From assembly GCF_010614805.1 (NCBI RefSeq), contig NZ_JAAFZC010000001.1, positions 797,501-861,500 of the forward strand: DNA of 64,000 nt, read 5' to 3'. Position numbers and translations under genes: made by a program. Each line of letters starts with the position of its first letter. The first letter of the stretch is position 1. The stretch comes from Pseudooceanicola aestuarii (GTDB lineage Bacteria; Pseudomonadota; Alphaproteobacteria; Rhodobacterales; Rhodobacteraceae). Positions 48,018 to 57,629 of this stretch are shown here, in pieces. The notes below the pieces were generated by a model. The model worked only from the letters and a program-made list of their open reading frames with translations, was not told the DNA's origin and did not search any database.

Positions 48018-49069
48018 TGCAACGCCTCCATGTTGGTTTTGAATATCTTCTCCGCCCGGCCCCAGACGGTGCCGTCCAGCGTACCGACCTCTTTCAGGAA
48101 CGGAAGGAGTTGCCGGGCGAAATCCTCGCTGCTTTCCAGCGGCAGCAGCGAGGGCAGATTGTCGATGGCCATCACGTCCAGCACCGGATCGGTGCGCACG
48201 CGCAATGCCGGATCGCCCCAGTCCGTAGCCTGATCATAGATCTTGATCGGCGAAAAATCGGACGTCGGATCACAGGCGATATCGCCAATCACCGATAGCG
48301 CGCGCGGGGCGTCGGCCATCTCTCGGGGCACGAAAACCGGGGTGTGCGACCCGGCCAGAATACAGTTGAGAAAGACCTCATGCGCCGCGATCTCGGGGAA
48401 AGGGCCGCCATGGGCTGTCTCTGCCATGTCCCAACTGGTGACGGGCACGCCCACCGCCGTGCAGAAATCCCGCGCCCCGGTGCCGACCCGGCCCAGAGCC
48501 CCGATGACGATGGCGCGCGGCGGGGTGCCGGTGCCGTCCAGATTGGCGCGGATCTCGTCGATCAGGTCGTCCTTGCCAGCAAAGGCGGAGACCGGACCGC
48601 AGATCCCGCCGCGCCGCTGTGCCGCCCAGCATTTCAGGCTGACCGCCGCACCAACATAGCCCGCCCAGTAGCCAAAAGCCGCCACCCGGCGCCCGTCCGC
48701 ATCCAGCAGGTATTCCAGATCATGCAATGTCCCCCCCCCGGCGCGGAACCGGCGCAGCAGGATCTGCCCGGCGGGCTGGCCCTTGTAGGCATGGCCGAAC
48801 ATGATGTGGCGGTGATGCAGAGGGGTGCCGTCCTCGGGCAGTTCCTTCAGCCCGAAGATGATCGCATCGTCCGGTGCCTCTGGCCAACTGCCTTCCTCGG
48901 CCAGCTCCGCTCCGGCGGCGGCATAGCCGTCGATCGGCAGGATGCGGGTGCGGCTGTGTTCCACGGTGACGCGGATCCCCCGGTCCGTCAGCTGCGCGAC
49001 CCCCTCGGGGGTCAGACCGGCGCGTTCCTCGAAGGGGCGCGTCTCCGCGCGCATCCACAGATGGGTCAT
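48014..49069 (-). CDS. Saccharopine dehydrogenase, lysine-forming (LYS1) type
   Basis: A 351-residue protein of the AlaDH/PNT-like fold with the LYS1-type opening ([17 protein letters not shown]), the [12 protein letters not shown] and [11 protein letters not shown] segments, the nucleotide-binding [12 protein letters not shown] and the late [15 protein letters not shown]. This enzyme interconverts saccharopine with lysine and 2-oxoglutarate. With its coupled partner it gives the two steps from lysine to aminoadipate semialdehyde. The ATG at 49069 follows AGGAGACGAC. It is divergent from the M20 hydrolase. Confidence 0.92.
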   Translation of the reverse strand: MTHLWMRAETRPFEERAGLTPEGVAQLTDRGIRVTVEHSRTRILPIDGYAAAGAELAEEGSWPEAPDDAIIFGLKELPEDGTPLHHRHIMFGHAYKGQPAGQILLRRFRAGGGTLHDLEYLLDADGRRVAAFGYWAGYVGAAVSLKCWAAQRRGGICGPVSAFAGKDDLIDEIRANLDGTGTPPRAIVIGALGRVGTGARDFCTAVGVPVTSWDMAETAHGGPFPEIAAHEVFLNCILAGSHTPVFVPREMADAPRALSVIGDIACDPTSDFSPIKIYDQATDWGDPALRVRTDPVLDVMAIDNLPSLLPLESSEDFARQLLPFLKEVGTLDGTVWGRAEKIFKTNMEALQ

Positions 49070-49267
49070 CGTCGTCTCCTTTCGCCCCGGCCTAAGGGAG
49101 CCTGCCCTGCGGCGCAAACGGAACTCCGTGCCCCGGCGGGCAATTGCGTGATTGCACGAAGGACGGTCCGCGCGGCGCGATTTGACATCACGCGGGGGCT
49201 GTGGCCCCTTGGCCCCGGTTACCACCGGTCCCGCCCCGCAGTCACGCCCGCAGTGAAGGAGATGCAG

Positions 49268-50467
49268 ATGATCCCCGTCGATCCCCAGAGGTTCCTGAAC
49301 GATCTGCACGAATTGCGCCGGTTCGGCGCGGCAGGCGTTTCCAAGGGGGTGATCCGTCCCGCCTATTCAGACCCCGACATCGCCGCCCGTGACTGGCTGG
49401 CCCAGAAGTATCGCGATGCCGGGCTGGAGGCCCGGTTCGACGCGACCGGCACCGTCTGGGGGCTGGCCGATGGCCCCTCCCTGCTGGTCGGGTCGCATTC
49501 CGACAGCCAGCCCGAAGGCGGCTGGCTGGACGGCGCCCTGGGGGTGATCTGCGGGCTGGAACTGGCGCGGGCCGGTCAGGCCGCCGGTGTGCCGATCTCT
49601 GCCGTGTCCTTCCAGGACGAGGAAGGGCGCTTTGGCGTCACCACCGGCAGTCGCATCTGGGCCGGGCACACCACGCTGGCCGAGGCCGACACCCTGACCG
49701 ACAGCACCGGCGTCACCTTCGCGCAGGCGCGCGCCCGGATGGCGGACCGGGCGGGCGAGCCGGTGGACCCGGCGCGGTTCACCGGGTTCATCGAATGCCA
49801 TATCGAGCAGGGCCCCTGGCTGGACGAGGCCGGAGAGGCCGCCGGCATCGTCACCGATATCGTCGGCATCCGCGACATGCGCATCACCTTTACCGGAGAG
49901 CAGAACCACGCCGGCACCACGCCCATGCACCGCCGCCGCGACGCGTTGCAGGGGATGCTGGCGTTTCAGGCGCTGATTGCCGAACGTTTCCGCAACGTGG
50001 TCACGCCGCAGACTGTCTGGACCACCGGCCACGTGGATCTGCATCCCGGCGCGCATTCCATCGTGCCGGGGCGCTGCACTTTCTCCATGCAATGGCGCGA
50101 CGGCGAAGGCGACCGGCTGGCCCGGATGGAAGAGATCATTCGCACCGCCGCCACCGAGGTCGCACAGGCGCGTGGGCTGGAGTTGCAATTCTCCGATATG
50201 CTGGGGCTGGAGCCGGTGCCGATGGACCCCCGCTTTCAGGAGGCGCTGGCCAGCGCGGCCCAGGTTCAGGCGCCGGGCCGCTGGCGCCGGATGCAATCGG
50301 GCGCCCTGCATGACGCGGCCAGTGTGGCGGCGAAAATGCCGGTTGCGATGCTGTTCGTGCCCTCGATCAACGGGATCAGCCACGCCTTCGAAGAAGACAC
50401 GGCGGAGGCCGACCTGACCGCCGGGCTGAATGTGCTGGCCGATGCCGTGGCGCGGCTCGCGGGCTGA
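49268..50467 (+). CDS. M20-family amidohydrolase (allantoate amidohydrolase / N-carbamoyl-amino-acid hydrolase type)
   Basis: A 399-residue binuclear metal hydrolase. Metal ligands are seen in [19 protein letters not shown] (His, Asp), DEEGRFG (Glu pair), [10 protein letters not shown] (His) and SGALHDA (His), and the dimer domain includes [17 protein letters not shown]. This set is that of the hydantoinase/carbamoylase group, which includes allantoate amidohydrolase, ureidoglycolase and beta-ureidopropionase; the substrate cannot be fixed from the sequence. The ATG at 49268 has AGGAG six nt upstream; the ATG at 49262 is too close to it. Confidence 0.88.
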   Translation: MIPVDPQRFLNDLHELRRFGAAGVSKGVIRPAYSDPDIAARDWLAQKYRDAGLEARFDATGTVWGLADGPSLLVGSHSDSQPEGGWLDGALGVICGLELARAGQAAGVPISAVSFQDEEGRFGVTTGSRIWAGHTTLAEADTLTDSTGVTFAQARARMADRAGEPVDPARFTGFIECHIEQGPWLDEAGEAAGIVTDIVGIRDMRITFTGEQNHAGTTPMHRRRDALQGMLAFQALIAERFRNVVTPQTVWTTGHVDLHPGAHSIVPGRCTFSMQWRDGEGDRLARMEEIIRTAATEVAQARGLELQFSDMLGLEPVPMDPRFQEALASAAQVQAPGRWRRMQSGALHDAASVAAKMPVAMLFVPSINGISHAFEEDTAEADLTAGLNVLADAVARLAG

Positions 50468-50472
50468 GGCCG

Positions 50473-51177
50473 CTACAACGCCAGCGGCAGGGGATCGGCG
50501 GGCCAGACCCCTTCGGGCGAGATGCGGGTGCCCAGGGCCAGAACTTCCACCCCGTTGGCGCGGGCGGCGGCCAGGCCCTGGGCATAGGCCGGGTCGATAT
50601 CCGCCGCCACGCCGACTCTGGCCGCATCGGTGCGCTGCACCAGGAACAGCAGTACAGCCCGCGCGCCCTGATCCGCCATCGCCTGCAAATCGCCAAGGTG
50701 TTTCAACCCGCGCGCGGTCACGCTGTCGGGGAATTCGGCCAGGCCGGGCTGGCGGCACAGGGTCACGGATTTCACCTCGACCCAGGCATCGCGACGGCCG
50801 GGCGACCGCAGCAGGAAATCCACCCGGCTGCCCTGGCCGTATTTCTGTTCGGGCCGCACCTCGGCATAGCTGTCCAGCCCCGGCACCTCGCCGGCGATCA
50901 GCGCCGCCCGCAGCGCCCGATTGGGGGCCGATGTATCGACCCCGGTGAAATGGCCGTTCTCGTGATCGACCAGCCGCCAGCCATAACGCAGCTTTTTCCT
51001 CGGGTCGTCATTGGGTTCGACCCAGATCCGCATCCCCGGCTCTGCCAGCCCCAGCATGGAGCCGGGGTTGCCGATATGGGCCACCGCCTCGGTCCCGTCC
51101 TCCAGACGGACATCGGCCAGAAATCGCTTGTAGCGGCGGATCAGCCGGGCGGGCAGAAGGGGGGTTTGAAAGCGCAT
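50473..51177 (-). CDS. sfsA: SfsA homologue (DNA/RNA nuclease-like)
   Basis: A 234-residue protein of normal SfsA length, with LIRRYKRFLADV, HIGNPGSMLGL, GSRVDFLL, WVEVKSVTL and FPDSVTARGLKHL. SfsA was named for sugar fermentation stimulation in E. coli; the fold contains a PD-(D/E)XK-like nuclease core (D...ExK is visible as VDFLL...VEVKS). It is convergent with the M20 gene (5 nt apart) and divergent from the cinA-like gene (51 nt). Confidence 0.95.
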   Translation of the reverse strand: MRFQTPLLPARLIRRYKRFLADVRLEDGTEAVAHIGNPGSMLGLAEPGMRIWVEPNDDPRKKLRYGWRLVDHENGHFTGVDTSAPNRALRAALIAGEVPGLDSYAEVRPEQKYGQGSRVDFLLRSPGRRDAWVEVKSVTLCRQPGLAEFPDSVTARGLKHLGDLQAMADQGARAVLLFLVQRTDAARVGVAADIDPAYAQGLAAARANGVEVLALGTRISPEGVWPADPLPLAL

Positions 51178-51228
51178 GAGCCGGGCCTATACCGTTGCGA
51201 AAGCGCAAGTTTAGGGGCGAACGAACCA

Positions 51229-51951
51229 ATGGCCAATCCCACAGCCGCGATGCTTGTCATCGGTGATGAAATCCTCTCCGGCCGCACCCGCGACGCCAAT
51301 ATGCACCACCTCGCGCAGGAGCTGGTGAAGATCGGGATCGACCTGCGGGAGGTCCGTATCGTCAGCGATGACGCCGACGCCATCGTCACCGCCGTACAGG
51401 CGCTGGCAGCCGCGCATGACACGGTGTTCACGTCCGGCGGGATCGGACCCACACATGACGACATCACCGCCGATTGCATTGCCCAGGCCTTTGACCGCAC
51501 GATTGACGTCCGCGACGATGCCCGCGCCCTTCTGGTTGCCAATTGGGAGGCGCGCGGCGTCGAAATCACCGAGGCGCGGTTGCGCATGGCCCGTATCCCC
51601 GCAGGTGCCACGCTGATCGAAAACCCGGTTTCCATCGCGCCCGGTTTCACCGTCGACAACGTGCATGTCATGGCCGGCGTGCCGGACGTTTTCCGCGCCA
51701 TGGTGGCCACCGTCCTGCCCACCCTGACCGGCGGCCAGCCGCTGCTGTCCCAATCCCTGCGGATCGAGCGCGGCGAGGGTGAGATCGCCGGCCCCCTGCG
51801 TGACCTCGCGGCGGAATTCGCCGACCTGTCCTTTGGTTCCTATCCCTACCAGCACAACGGCGTCTACGGCGCCAATGTCGTGGTGCGCGGCAGCGATGCG
51901 GCGCGGGTGGATGCGGCGATGACCCGCCTGGCCGAGATTTTCCCCGCGTGA
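51229..51951 (+). CDS. CinA N-terminal-type MoaB/MogA-fold protein
   Basis: A 240-residue molybdopterin-binding-fold protein equal to the first domain of CinA (competence/damage-inducible protein), with LVIGDEILSGRTRDAN at the start and FTSGGIGPTHDDITADCIAQAF in the middle. The C-terminal deamidase domain of full CinA is absent. Family members of this length are close to ADP-ribose/FAD pyrophosphatase-like CinA enzymes; the exact substrate is uncertain. It starts a four-gene plus-strand chain and overlaps the GNAT gene by 4 nt. Confidence 0.93.
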   Translation: MANPTAAMLVIGDEILSGRTRDANMHHLAQELVKIGIDLREVRIVSDDADAIVTAVQALAAAHDTVFTSGGIGPTHDDITADCIAQAFDRTIDVRDDARALLVANWEARGVEITEARLRMARIPAGATLIENPVSIAPGFTVDNVHVMAGVPDVFRAMVATVLPTLTGGQPLLSQSLRIERGEGEIAGPLRDLAAEFADLSFGSYPYQHNGVYGANVVVRGSDAARVDAAMTRLAEIFPA

Positions 51952-52700
51952 GCGTCATCGCGCGCCATCTTGACGCCACCGACGCGACATGGCCAGCCGC
52001 CGAACGCCAGCTTATCGGCCCCTGGGCGATCCGGCGCGGGCTGGGGGGCGGCAAGCGCGTGTCCGCCGCTCTGCCCCTGGGCCCCGCAACGGTCGGCGAG
52101 ATCACGGAGGGAGAGGTCACCCTGGCCGAAAGCGCGATGGCGGCCATCGACCAGCAGCCCCTGTTTCGGCTGACGGCGGCGGATGCCAGGCTGGACGCGT
52201 TGCTGGCGGCGCGGGGCTATGCGCTGATCGATCCCACGAACATCTATTCCGCCCCGGCTGCACGGGTCGCCGCGCAGCCGGTGCCGGGCGAATATTCCGC
52301 CGTCCTGGGCTGGTCCCCGCTGGCCATTCAGCGCGAGATCTGGGCCGCGGGCGGCATCGGCCCCGACCGCCTGGCGGTGATGGCGCGCGCCGCCGGGCCG
52401 CGCATCTCCGCTGTCCTGCAACTGGACAACAGCGTCGGCGGCACCGTCTTTGCCGCGATCCACCACGGCATCGCCATGCTGCACGCGCTGGAAATCACGC
52501 CCCCCGCGCGGCGGCAGGGCATGGGCCGCTATGGCACCGTGCGGATCGCCCGATGGGCGGTGGCCCAGGGCGCGGCGGATTTCGCGCTGCTGTGCACCCG
52601 GGCGAACGATGCGGCCAACCGGCTCTATTCTTCCCTCGGGATGGAGATCGTGGGACACTATCACTACCGCCAGAAACCGGCGCCAGAAACCGACGCCTGA
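51948..52700 (+). CDS. GNAT-family N-acetyltransferase
   Basis: A 250-residue protein whose C-terminal half is a GNAT domain: the acetyl-CoA loop is PARRQGMGRYGTVRIARWAV, with the later CTRANDAANRLYSSLGMEIVGHYHYR typical of the fold. The N-terminal half is a divergent GNAT-like domain. The substrate is not known. The GTG start lies inside the stop of the upstream gene (GTGA), indicating coupling. Confidence 0.9.
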   Translation: MSVIARHLDATDATWPAAERQLIGPWAIRRGLGGGKRVSAALPLGPATVGEITEGEVTLAESAMAAIDQQPLFRLTAADARLDALLAARGYALIDPTNIYSAPAARVAAQPVPGEYSAVLGWSPLAIQREIWAAGGIGPDRLAVMARAAGPRISAVLQLDNSVGGTVFAAIHHGIAMLHALEITPPARRQGMGRYGTVRIARWAVAQGAADFALLCTRANDAANRLYSSLGMEIVGHYHYRQKPAPETDA

Positions 52701-52716
52701 GGAGAGCCGAGGACAG

Positions 52717-53292
52717 ATGACCAAGACCGACAACATGCCCACCGCCCTGAACCTGCCGATGGTCGACCCGCTGCCCGAGAAGACGCAGAAATATTTCGAC
52801 ATCTGCCAGGACAAGCTGGGCATGGTGCCCAACGTGCTGAAGGCCCACGCCTTTGACATCGACAAGCTGAACGCCTTTACCGCGATCTACAACGACCTGA
52901 TGCTGGCCGACAGCGGCCTGACCAAGCTGGAGCGGGAGATGATCGCGGTGGTCGTCTCCTCCATCAACCATTGCTTCTACTGCCTGACCGCCCATGGCGC
53001 CGCCGTGCGCGAATTGTCCGGCGATCCGAAGCTGGGAGAGATGATGGTGATGAATTACCGCGTCGCCGACCTGACCCCGAAGCAGCGCGGAATGCTGGAT
53101 TTCGCCGCTCAGATCACCCGCGAAAGCGCCGCGATCGCGGAATCCGACCGGCAGGCGCTGCGCGATCTGGGTTTTTCCGACCGTGATATCTGGGACATCG
53201 CCAACGTGGCGGCCTTTTTCAACATGACCAACCGCGTGGCCTCTGCCACCAACATGAAACCGAATGACGAATACCACGCCCAGGCGCGGTAG
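52717..53292 (+). CDS. AhpD-like carboxymuconolactone decarboxylase family protein (peroxidase-related)
   Basis: A 191-residue all-helical protein with the redox motif CFYCLTAHG (CxxC followed by His) of AhpD-like alkylhydroperoxidases and the NVLKAHAFD and DIWDIANVAAFFNMTNRVA segments of the uncharacterised peroxidase-related subfamily. It should use the cysteine pair for thiol-disulfide chemistry on peroxides. AGGACAG precedes the ATG, 16 nt after the GNAT stop. The next gene starts 29 nt before its end. Confidence 0.93.
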   Translation: MTKTDNMPTALNLPMVDPLPEKTQKYFDICQDKLGMVPNVLKAHAFDIDKLNAFTAIYNDLMLADSGLTKLEREMIAVVVSSINHCFYCLTAHGAAVRELSGDPKLGEMMVMNYRVADLTPKQRGMLDFAAQITRESAAIAESDRQALRDLGFSDRDIWDIANVAAFFNMTNRVASATNMKPNDEYHAQAR

Positions 53293-54238
53293 GGCGGTCG
53301 CGGGGCTGGCGGTCGCGCTGGCCCTGGTGCTGCCCCAGCCCGGTCGGGCCTTGGACCTGACCTTGCCGGGGCGCGCCGCGCCGCTTTTCACGGGGCCACG
53401 CGCCGCCGACAGCTTCACCCTGCCCCTTGCCCCCCATGACGGCACGCAGTTGCCCAGCCGCCTGGTGGACGGCGAGGTGACGCGGCGCAGCTGGCGCATT
53501 GGTTCGGCGATGACCACTTTGCAACTGATGACGGCGCTGAAACGCCAGGTGACGGCGGCGGGCTTCGACATCGTTCTGGATTGTCAGGCGCAGGATTGCG
53601 GCGGTTTCGACTTCCGGTTCGCCGCCGATATCCTCAGCGCGCCGGACATGTATGTCGATCTGTTCGATTTCCGCGCCCTCTCGGCCCTGCGGGACGGCGG
53701 CGATGGCACGTCGGCGATCTTCCTGGTGGTCAGCCGCTCCTCCGGGGCGGGCTATGTCCAACTGGTGCATGTCGTCCCGCCCGGCAGCGCCGAGGGGGTA
53801 ACCACCACCGACGGAGCCCCGGCCCCGGCCCCCGCATCTGACCGTCCGGCCACCGGACGGCTGGACCTGGTGGCACGGTTGGAAACACGCGGCCACGCGG
53901 TGCTGCGCGATCTGGATTTCGGCGTCGGGTCGGCGGAACTGGCGGACAGCGCCTATGCCTCTCTCGACACGTTGGCAGGCTACCTGCGCGCCGATACCGG
54001 GCGGCGCGTCGTGCTGGTGGGCCATACCGACAGCCTGGGCGCGTTGGACGGCAACATCGCCCTGTCCCGGCGCCGCGCGCAGGCCGTCGCCCGGCGCCTG
54101 ATCGACCGCCACGGCGTTCCCGCCGTCCAGGTCAGCGCCGAGGGGGTCGGATACCTCTCCCCCCTATTGGGCAACCTCTCCGCCGAGGGCCGCGAGGCCA
54201 ACCGGCGGGTCGAGGCGGTGCTGCTGAATACTGAGTGA
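53264..54238 (+). CDS. OmpA-family periplasmic/outer-membrane-associated protein
   Basis: A 324-residue protein with a signal peptide (basic RRGRAV then a hydrophobic stretch to about residue 29), an N-terminal region of about 180 residues with no recognised domain, a Pro/Ala linker and a C-terminal OmpA-like peptidoglycan-binding domain with LVGHTDSLGA...LSRRRAQAVARRL and the late REANRRVEAVL. It starts within the AhpD-like gene in another frame (29-nt overlap). Confidence 0.9.
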   Translation: MTNTTPRRGRAVAGLAVALALVLPQPGRALDLTLPGRAAPLFTGPRAADSFTLPLAPHDGTQLPSRLVDGEVTRRSWRIGSAMTTLQLMTALKRQVTAAGFDIVLDCQAQDCGGFDFRFAADILSAPDMYVDLFDFRALSALRDGGDGTSAIFLVVSRSSGAGYVQLVHVVPPGSAEGVTTTDGAPAPAPASDRPATGRLDLVARLETRGHAVLRDLDFGVGSAELADSAYASLDTLAGYLRADTGRRVVLVGHTDSLGALDGNIALSRRRAQAVARRLIDRHGVPAVQVSAEGVGYLSPLLGNLSAEGREANRRVEAVLLNTE

Positions 54239-54245
54239 GACAAAG

Positions 54246-54268
54246 AAAAACCCCGGCCTGGGCCGGGG
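54246..54268 (-). terminator. Rho-independent terminator of the LysR gene
   Basis: The arms CCCCGGCC (54251-54258) and GGCCGGGG (54261-54268) pair with a 2-nt loop and are followed on the minus strand by TTTTTCTTTG. It also lies just after the convergent OmpA-like gene. Confidence 0.85.
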
Positions 54269-54304
54269 TGAAGTTTGCCTTGGGTGGCGGGGGAAAATCG
54301 GAAA

Positions 54305-55210
54305 TTACCAGTCCAGCGGACCTTTTTCGGAGAACGCATCGACCAGGAAGTCGATGAAGGCGCGGACCTTGGGCTGCGTGAACCGGCCCGGCGGGTAGAC
54401 CGCGTAGATGCCCTGAAGCTCGACCGGAAGATCGGGGATCGCGTCCTCCACCAGCCCCTTTTCCATCGCATCGGAATAGAGAAAGCTGGGCAGATAGGCG
54501 ATGCCAAGCCCGGAAATCGCTGCGTTCAGAAGGGATTGCCCGTCATTCACGCTCAGCCAGCCAGCAGTGCGAACCTGGCGTTTCTCCCCCGATGGCGCGG
54601 TCAGTTTCCAGACGTTGCCCGAGGATTGGCTGGAATAATGCAGCAGCTTGTGATCGTTCAGATCGTCGATCTTCTGCGGGCGGCCGTATTTCTCGAAATA
54701 GGCGGGCGAGGCGATCATCCGTTTCGCCGTCTCCGTCAGCTTGCGGGCGCGCAGGGTGCTGTCTTCCAGCTCTCCGATGCGGATCGCCATGTCGAACCCT
54801 TCCGAGATCAGTTCGACGTAGCGGTTGTTCAGGACCATGTTCACGGTGATTTCCGGAAATTCCGCAAGGAATTCGCCCAGCACCGGCGACAGGTGGTTCA
54901 CCCCGAAATCGGTCGCGACGGAGATCCGCAACAGGCCGGAAGGCGCGGATTGCATCGAGGTGACAAGCGCGTCGGCCTCTCCCGCGTCGTTCAGCACCCG
55001 GCGGGCCCGATCGTAATAGGCCAGGCCGATTTCCGTGGGCGAGACACGGCGCGTGGTGCGGTTCAGCAACCGCGCCCCCAGCCGTGCCTCAAGGGAGGAA
55101 ACATGCTTGGAAACAGCCGACTTGGATATGCCCATCTTCTTTGCGGCGTCGGTAAACCCACCTTGGTCTACCACCGTCGCGAATGCTTCCATCTCTGTCA
55201 GCCGGTCCAT
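54305..55210 (-). CDS. LysR-family transcriptional regulator
   Basis: A 301-residue regulator with the N-terminal helix-turn-helix (about 15-60, FTDAAKKMGISKSAVSKHVSSLEARLG) and the periplasmic-binding-like effector domain (about 90-295). The closest pattern is the group with the ASVDF/ATDFG and FDMAIRIGELEDSTL segments (DsdC/PA0477-like). The ATG at 55210 has AGGTGG five nt upstream. The nearest divergent gene is none within 200 nt, so its target cannot be inferred from position. Confidence 0.93.
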   Translation of the reverse strand: MDRLTEMEAFATVVDQGGFTDAAKKMGISKSAVSKHVSSLEARLGARLLNRTTRRVSPTEIGLAYYDRARRVLNDAGEADALVTSMQSAPSGLLRISVATDFGVNHLSPVLGEFLAEFPEITVNMVLNNRYVELISEGFDMAIRIGELEDSTLRARKLTETAKRMIASPAYFEKYGRPQKIDDLNDHKLLHYSSQSSGNVWKLTAPSGEKRQVRTAGWLSVNDGQSLLNAAISGLGIAYLPSFLYSDAMEKGLVEDAIPDLPVELQGIYAVYPPGRFTQPKVRAFIDFLVDAFSEKGPLDW

Positions 55211-55439
55211 TGAAACCACCTATCCCACGTCTCGTTCCGTTTCGTTATCAGCACCAATTCAGGCAGGATCGGGGCGCGGGACCGGCATTAACGGGGTGGT
55301 TTCTGGCTGCGTTGATGACAAGATAGCGACAATCGCGCGCGTCCCGGAAACGGGCCATTCACGCGAACCGAGGCGGGAAAGTTTCAAATGCCGTAAGGTC
55401 AGGTCGGGTGACGTCGGGTCGAACGCCCCTGGGCGCTGC

Positions 55440-55832
55440 TCAGGCGGTTTCGACGCAATGCCGGCGGAAGGCACGTTTCAGCATATCCAGTTCCGACCGC
55501 AGCAGATCGACCTCGGCCTGAAGGCTGCCGGCGGCGCTGTCCCCGGCCAGCACCGCAAAGGAATTCAGCACCGCGCCGCTTCCGGCCTCCGTGATCAGGA
55601 CGGTCTGAATCCCGTCGCGAATGGCCGCCACCGGCACCGCAACCCGCACCAGCCATTCACCGGGCGCGTCGGCGGCGGTGATTTCGACCCCCGCCAGGGG
55701 ATCGCCGTCCAGCGTGACCGCCAGATCGGGCGCATGATCGCCCTGCGGTCCTTCCAGAACACCTTCCCAGACGCCTTCGAACAGGCGGGTCTTGGTCAGG
55801 CGCGGTTCGGTCGAAAAGGTGGCGGCGGTCAT
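55440..55832 (-). CDS. Unknown protein, 130 residues
   Basis: A soluble, acidic protein without signal peptide. The first half has a beta-rich pattern (TRLFEGVWEGVLEG, LAVTLDGDPLAGVEIT, WLVRVAVP), and the end is a heptad-like helix (AEVDLLRSELDMLKRAFRRH), a likely short coiled coil for oligomerisation. It sits 18 nt after the DUF6478-like gene on the same strand and should be cotranscribed. I do not recognise a family. Confidence 0.7.
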   Translation of the reverse strand: MTAATFSTEPRLTKTRLFEGVWEGVLEGPQGDHAPDLAVTLDGDPLAGVEITAADAPGEWLVRVAVPVAAIRDGIQTVLITEAGSGAVLNSFAVLAGDSAAGSLQAEVDLLRSELDMLKRAFRRHCVETA

Positions 55833-55850
55833 GTCGGGCCCTCCGGGGGA

Positions 55851-56624
55851 TCAAAGTTCGGCGCGCGGGCGGCGGCTGAAGGTGACGTCGCGCAGGACAA
55901 TCTGGTTCATCTCCGGCGAATCGAAGATCAGGTCCAGCCAGGCGCCTTCGATCCGTTTTTCGTTCAACTTGGAATAGGCCAGATCGAATTCCACCACCAT
56001 GTCGCGGCCGTTCAATTCGACCTCCCGCACCAATTGTTCGGTATTCGGGCCATGGCGGATGTTCAGCCGGGCGAACAGCTCCAGCGGTTTTTCCAGCTCC
56101 ACGATGGCTTCCATGCGGATCAGGTGGCGGCGTTTCAGCCCGGCGACGGCCTCTGGCGGCATTTGCAACACCAGCGACAGGAACGTGCCGTCAAAGGTGA
56201 AAACGTCCAGCCGCAGGCCAAACGGGGCGAGGTCGCTTTCCCGTCGGTTGCGGACCTGACGCATCGACAATTCGGAGCGGTCGCAATCGTGGAACAGCGA
56301 CGCCTCTGCCCCCAGCATGGATTTCGACCGGACCGAAGCCATGCCGCGCGGCGTCAGAGGTTCGCGCCACAGCTGCGGGCGCCATGACCAATCGGCATCA
56401 TGCGGCACGGGAAAGGCGTTGGAGCCGACATAGGGCAGCGTCAGGCGATATTCAGCGGTGCGGATCACCCGGTCCAGCAGTTCGCGCAGGCCACGCGCCT
56501 GGTTGCGATGATCGCGCAGGATGTGCATCGGTGCACGGGGGGCGCCGCGCGCGATGCGCCGCCAGCGCCGCATTTCGCGCCGCAGCCTGATCCTGTCCAC
56601 CAGGGATTGTCCCGTCCTTGCCAT
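55851..56624 (-). CDS. Conserved unknown protein, DUF6478-like
   Basis: A 257-residue soluble protein beginning with a very basic helical region (RLRREMRRWRRIARG), followed by a long alpha/beta part with DWSWRPQLWREPL, FTFDGTFLSLVLQMP and ELNGRDMVVEFDLAYS. The impression is of a family confined to Rhodobacterales (I believe DUF6478), with no known function. It follows a lipoprotein gene and precedes the 130-residue unknown. Confidence 0.75.
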   Translation of the reverse strand: MARTGQSLVDRIRLRREMRRWRRIARGAPRAPMHILRDHRNQARGLRELLDRVIRTAEYRLTLPYVGSNAFPVPHDADWSWRPQLWREPLTPRGMASVRSKSMLGAEASLFHDCDRSELSMRQVRNRRESDLAPFGLRLDVFTFDGTFLSLVLQMPPEAVAGLKRRHLIRMEAIVELEKPLELFARLNIRHGPNTEQLVREVELNGRDMVVEFDLAYSKLNEKRIEGAWLDLIFDSPEMNQIVLRDVTFSRRPRAEL

Positions 56625-56735
56625 GCCATGCCCTGCCGTCAGTCGCGCGTTGACCGCCCGTTGTTGCCGTCCCGGACGGGCGCCGCCATCGGCCTGCCCG
56701 TTCGTCCACCTGCGGCACCATAGACGATTTCGCGG

Positions 56736-57629
56736 CTACGGGAACAGGCCTCCCGACAGCCCGCCCGGCGCGGGGCCGTCGGCGGATGCGGCAGCGCCCG
56801 GCCCGTCAGCTTCGGCGCTTCTAGCGCTGGTGGCCGCGGCGGGGGTTGCAGGTGCCTCCGCAGCGCCGGCGGGGCGGCCCGCATCGGCCAGGGCTGGCAC
56901 AGTCTCTGCCGCTTCGGGGTTGGCGGAGGGCGCGCCTTCGGGGCTGGCGCTGCGCATTCGGCGGGCCATGGCCAGCAGCAGCGCCTGCCCGCCATCGGCC
57001 ACCACCGAACTGTCACGCGGCCCATAGGCGGCCAGCCCGACGACATAGCCATTCAGCAGGAAGGCGCCGCGCCAATGCCGGGGATCGACCGCAGGCACAT
57101 GGTCGTTGCCGCCGGTTTCCAGGTGCAGCATGTGCACGCCCTGGCCATCCACCATGTCCAATACGCCAAGATAGGTGAAATCGCGCGCCATGTCAGCGGC
57201 GGAGGGCAGCACCGTGACGTCACCGGCCGGCGCGATCGTTACGGTCAGCAGAGCCAGCGCCACCGGGGCCCCGATATCTCCACCCGACAGGATGTCACAA
57301 CGCGCCAGCACCGCGAACCCGCCGCGCTGCCGGGTCTTCAGCGACCGGCCTTCGACGCAATACCCCTCGGGGCCGGCGATAACGACGGCGCCGCCCGCCG
57401 TGCGCGCCTGTTGCAGGACGGGGCCGATGGGCCGTTTCAGACTGGAGAGGAAGCCCAACCCTCCCTCCGTCGTCTTGATCTCGCTCAGCCGCTTGGGGCG
57501 GTCGGCGGGAACCGCGTCCGGCCCCGCCCCTTCAAGGCAGCCGGACAGCGCCAGCGGCAGCAACACTACAGAGGCCAGGCGCCAGGGGCCGCGCCTGGCG
57601 CGAATCCCGTCAGAGATCCGCGTAAACAT
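56736..57629 (-). CDS. Putative lipoprotein of unknown function
   Basis: A 297-residue protein with a signal sequence and lipobox (LALSGC, Cys about 31). The central part (about 45-215) has two cysteine-containing strands ([17 protein letters not shown]) and a [10 protein letters not shown] segment; I do not recognise the domain. The last 65 residues are an Ala/Pro/Gly-rich low-complexity tail. The gene begins inside the end of ilvD (20-nt overlap), so it is probably cotranscribed with it. Confidence 0.75.
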   Translation of the reverse strand: MFTRISDGIRARRGPWRLASVVLLPLALSGCLEGAGPDAVPADRPKRLSEIKTTEGGLGFLSSLKRPIGPVLQQARTAGGAVVIAGPEGYCVEGRSLKTRQRGGFAVLARCDILSGGDIGAPVALALLTVTIAPAGDVTVLPSAADMARDFTYLGVLDMVDGQGVHMLHLETGGNDHVPAVDPRHWRGAFLLNGYVVGLAAYGPRDSSVVADGGQALLLAMARRMRSASPEGAPSANPEAAETVPALADAGRPAGAAEAPATPAAATSARSAEADGPGAAASADGPAPGGLSGGLFP

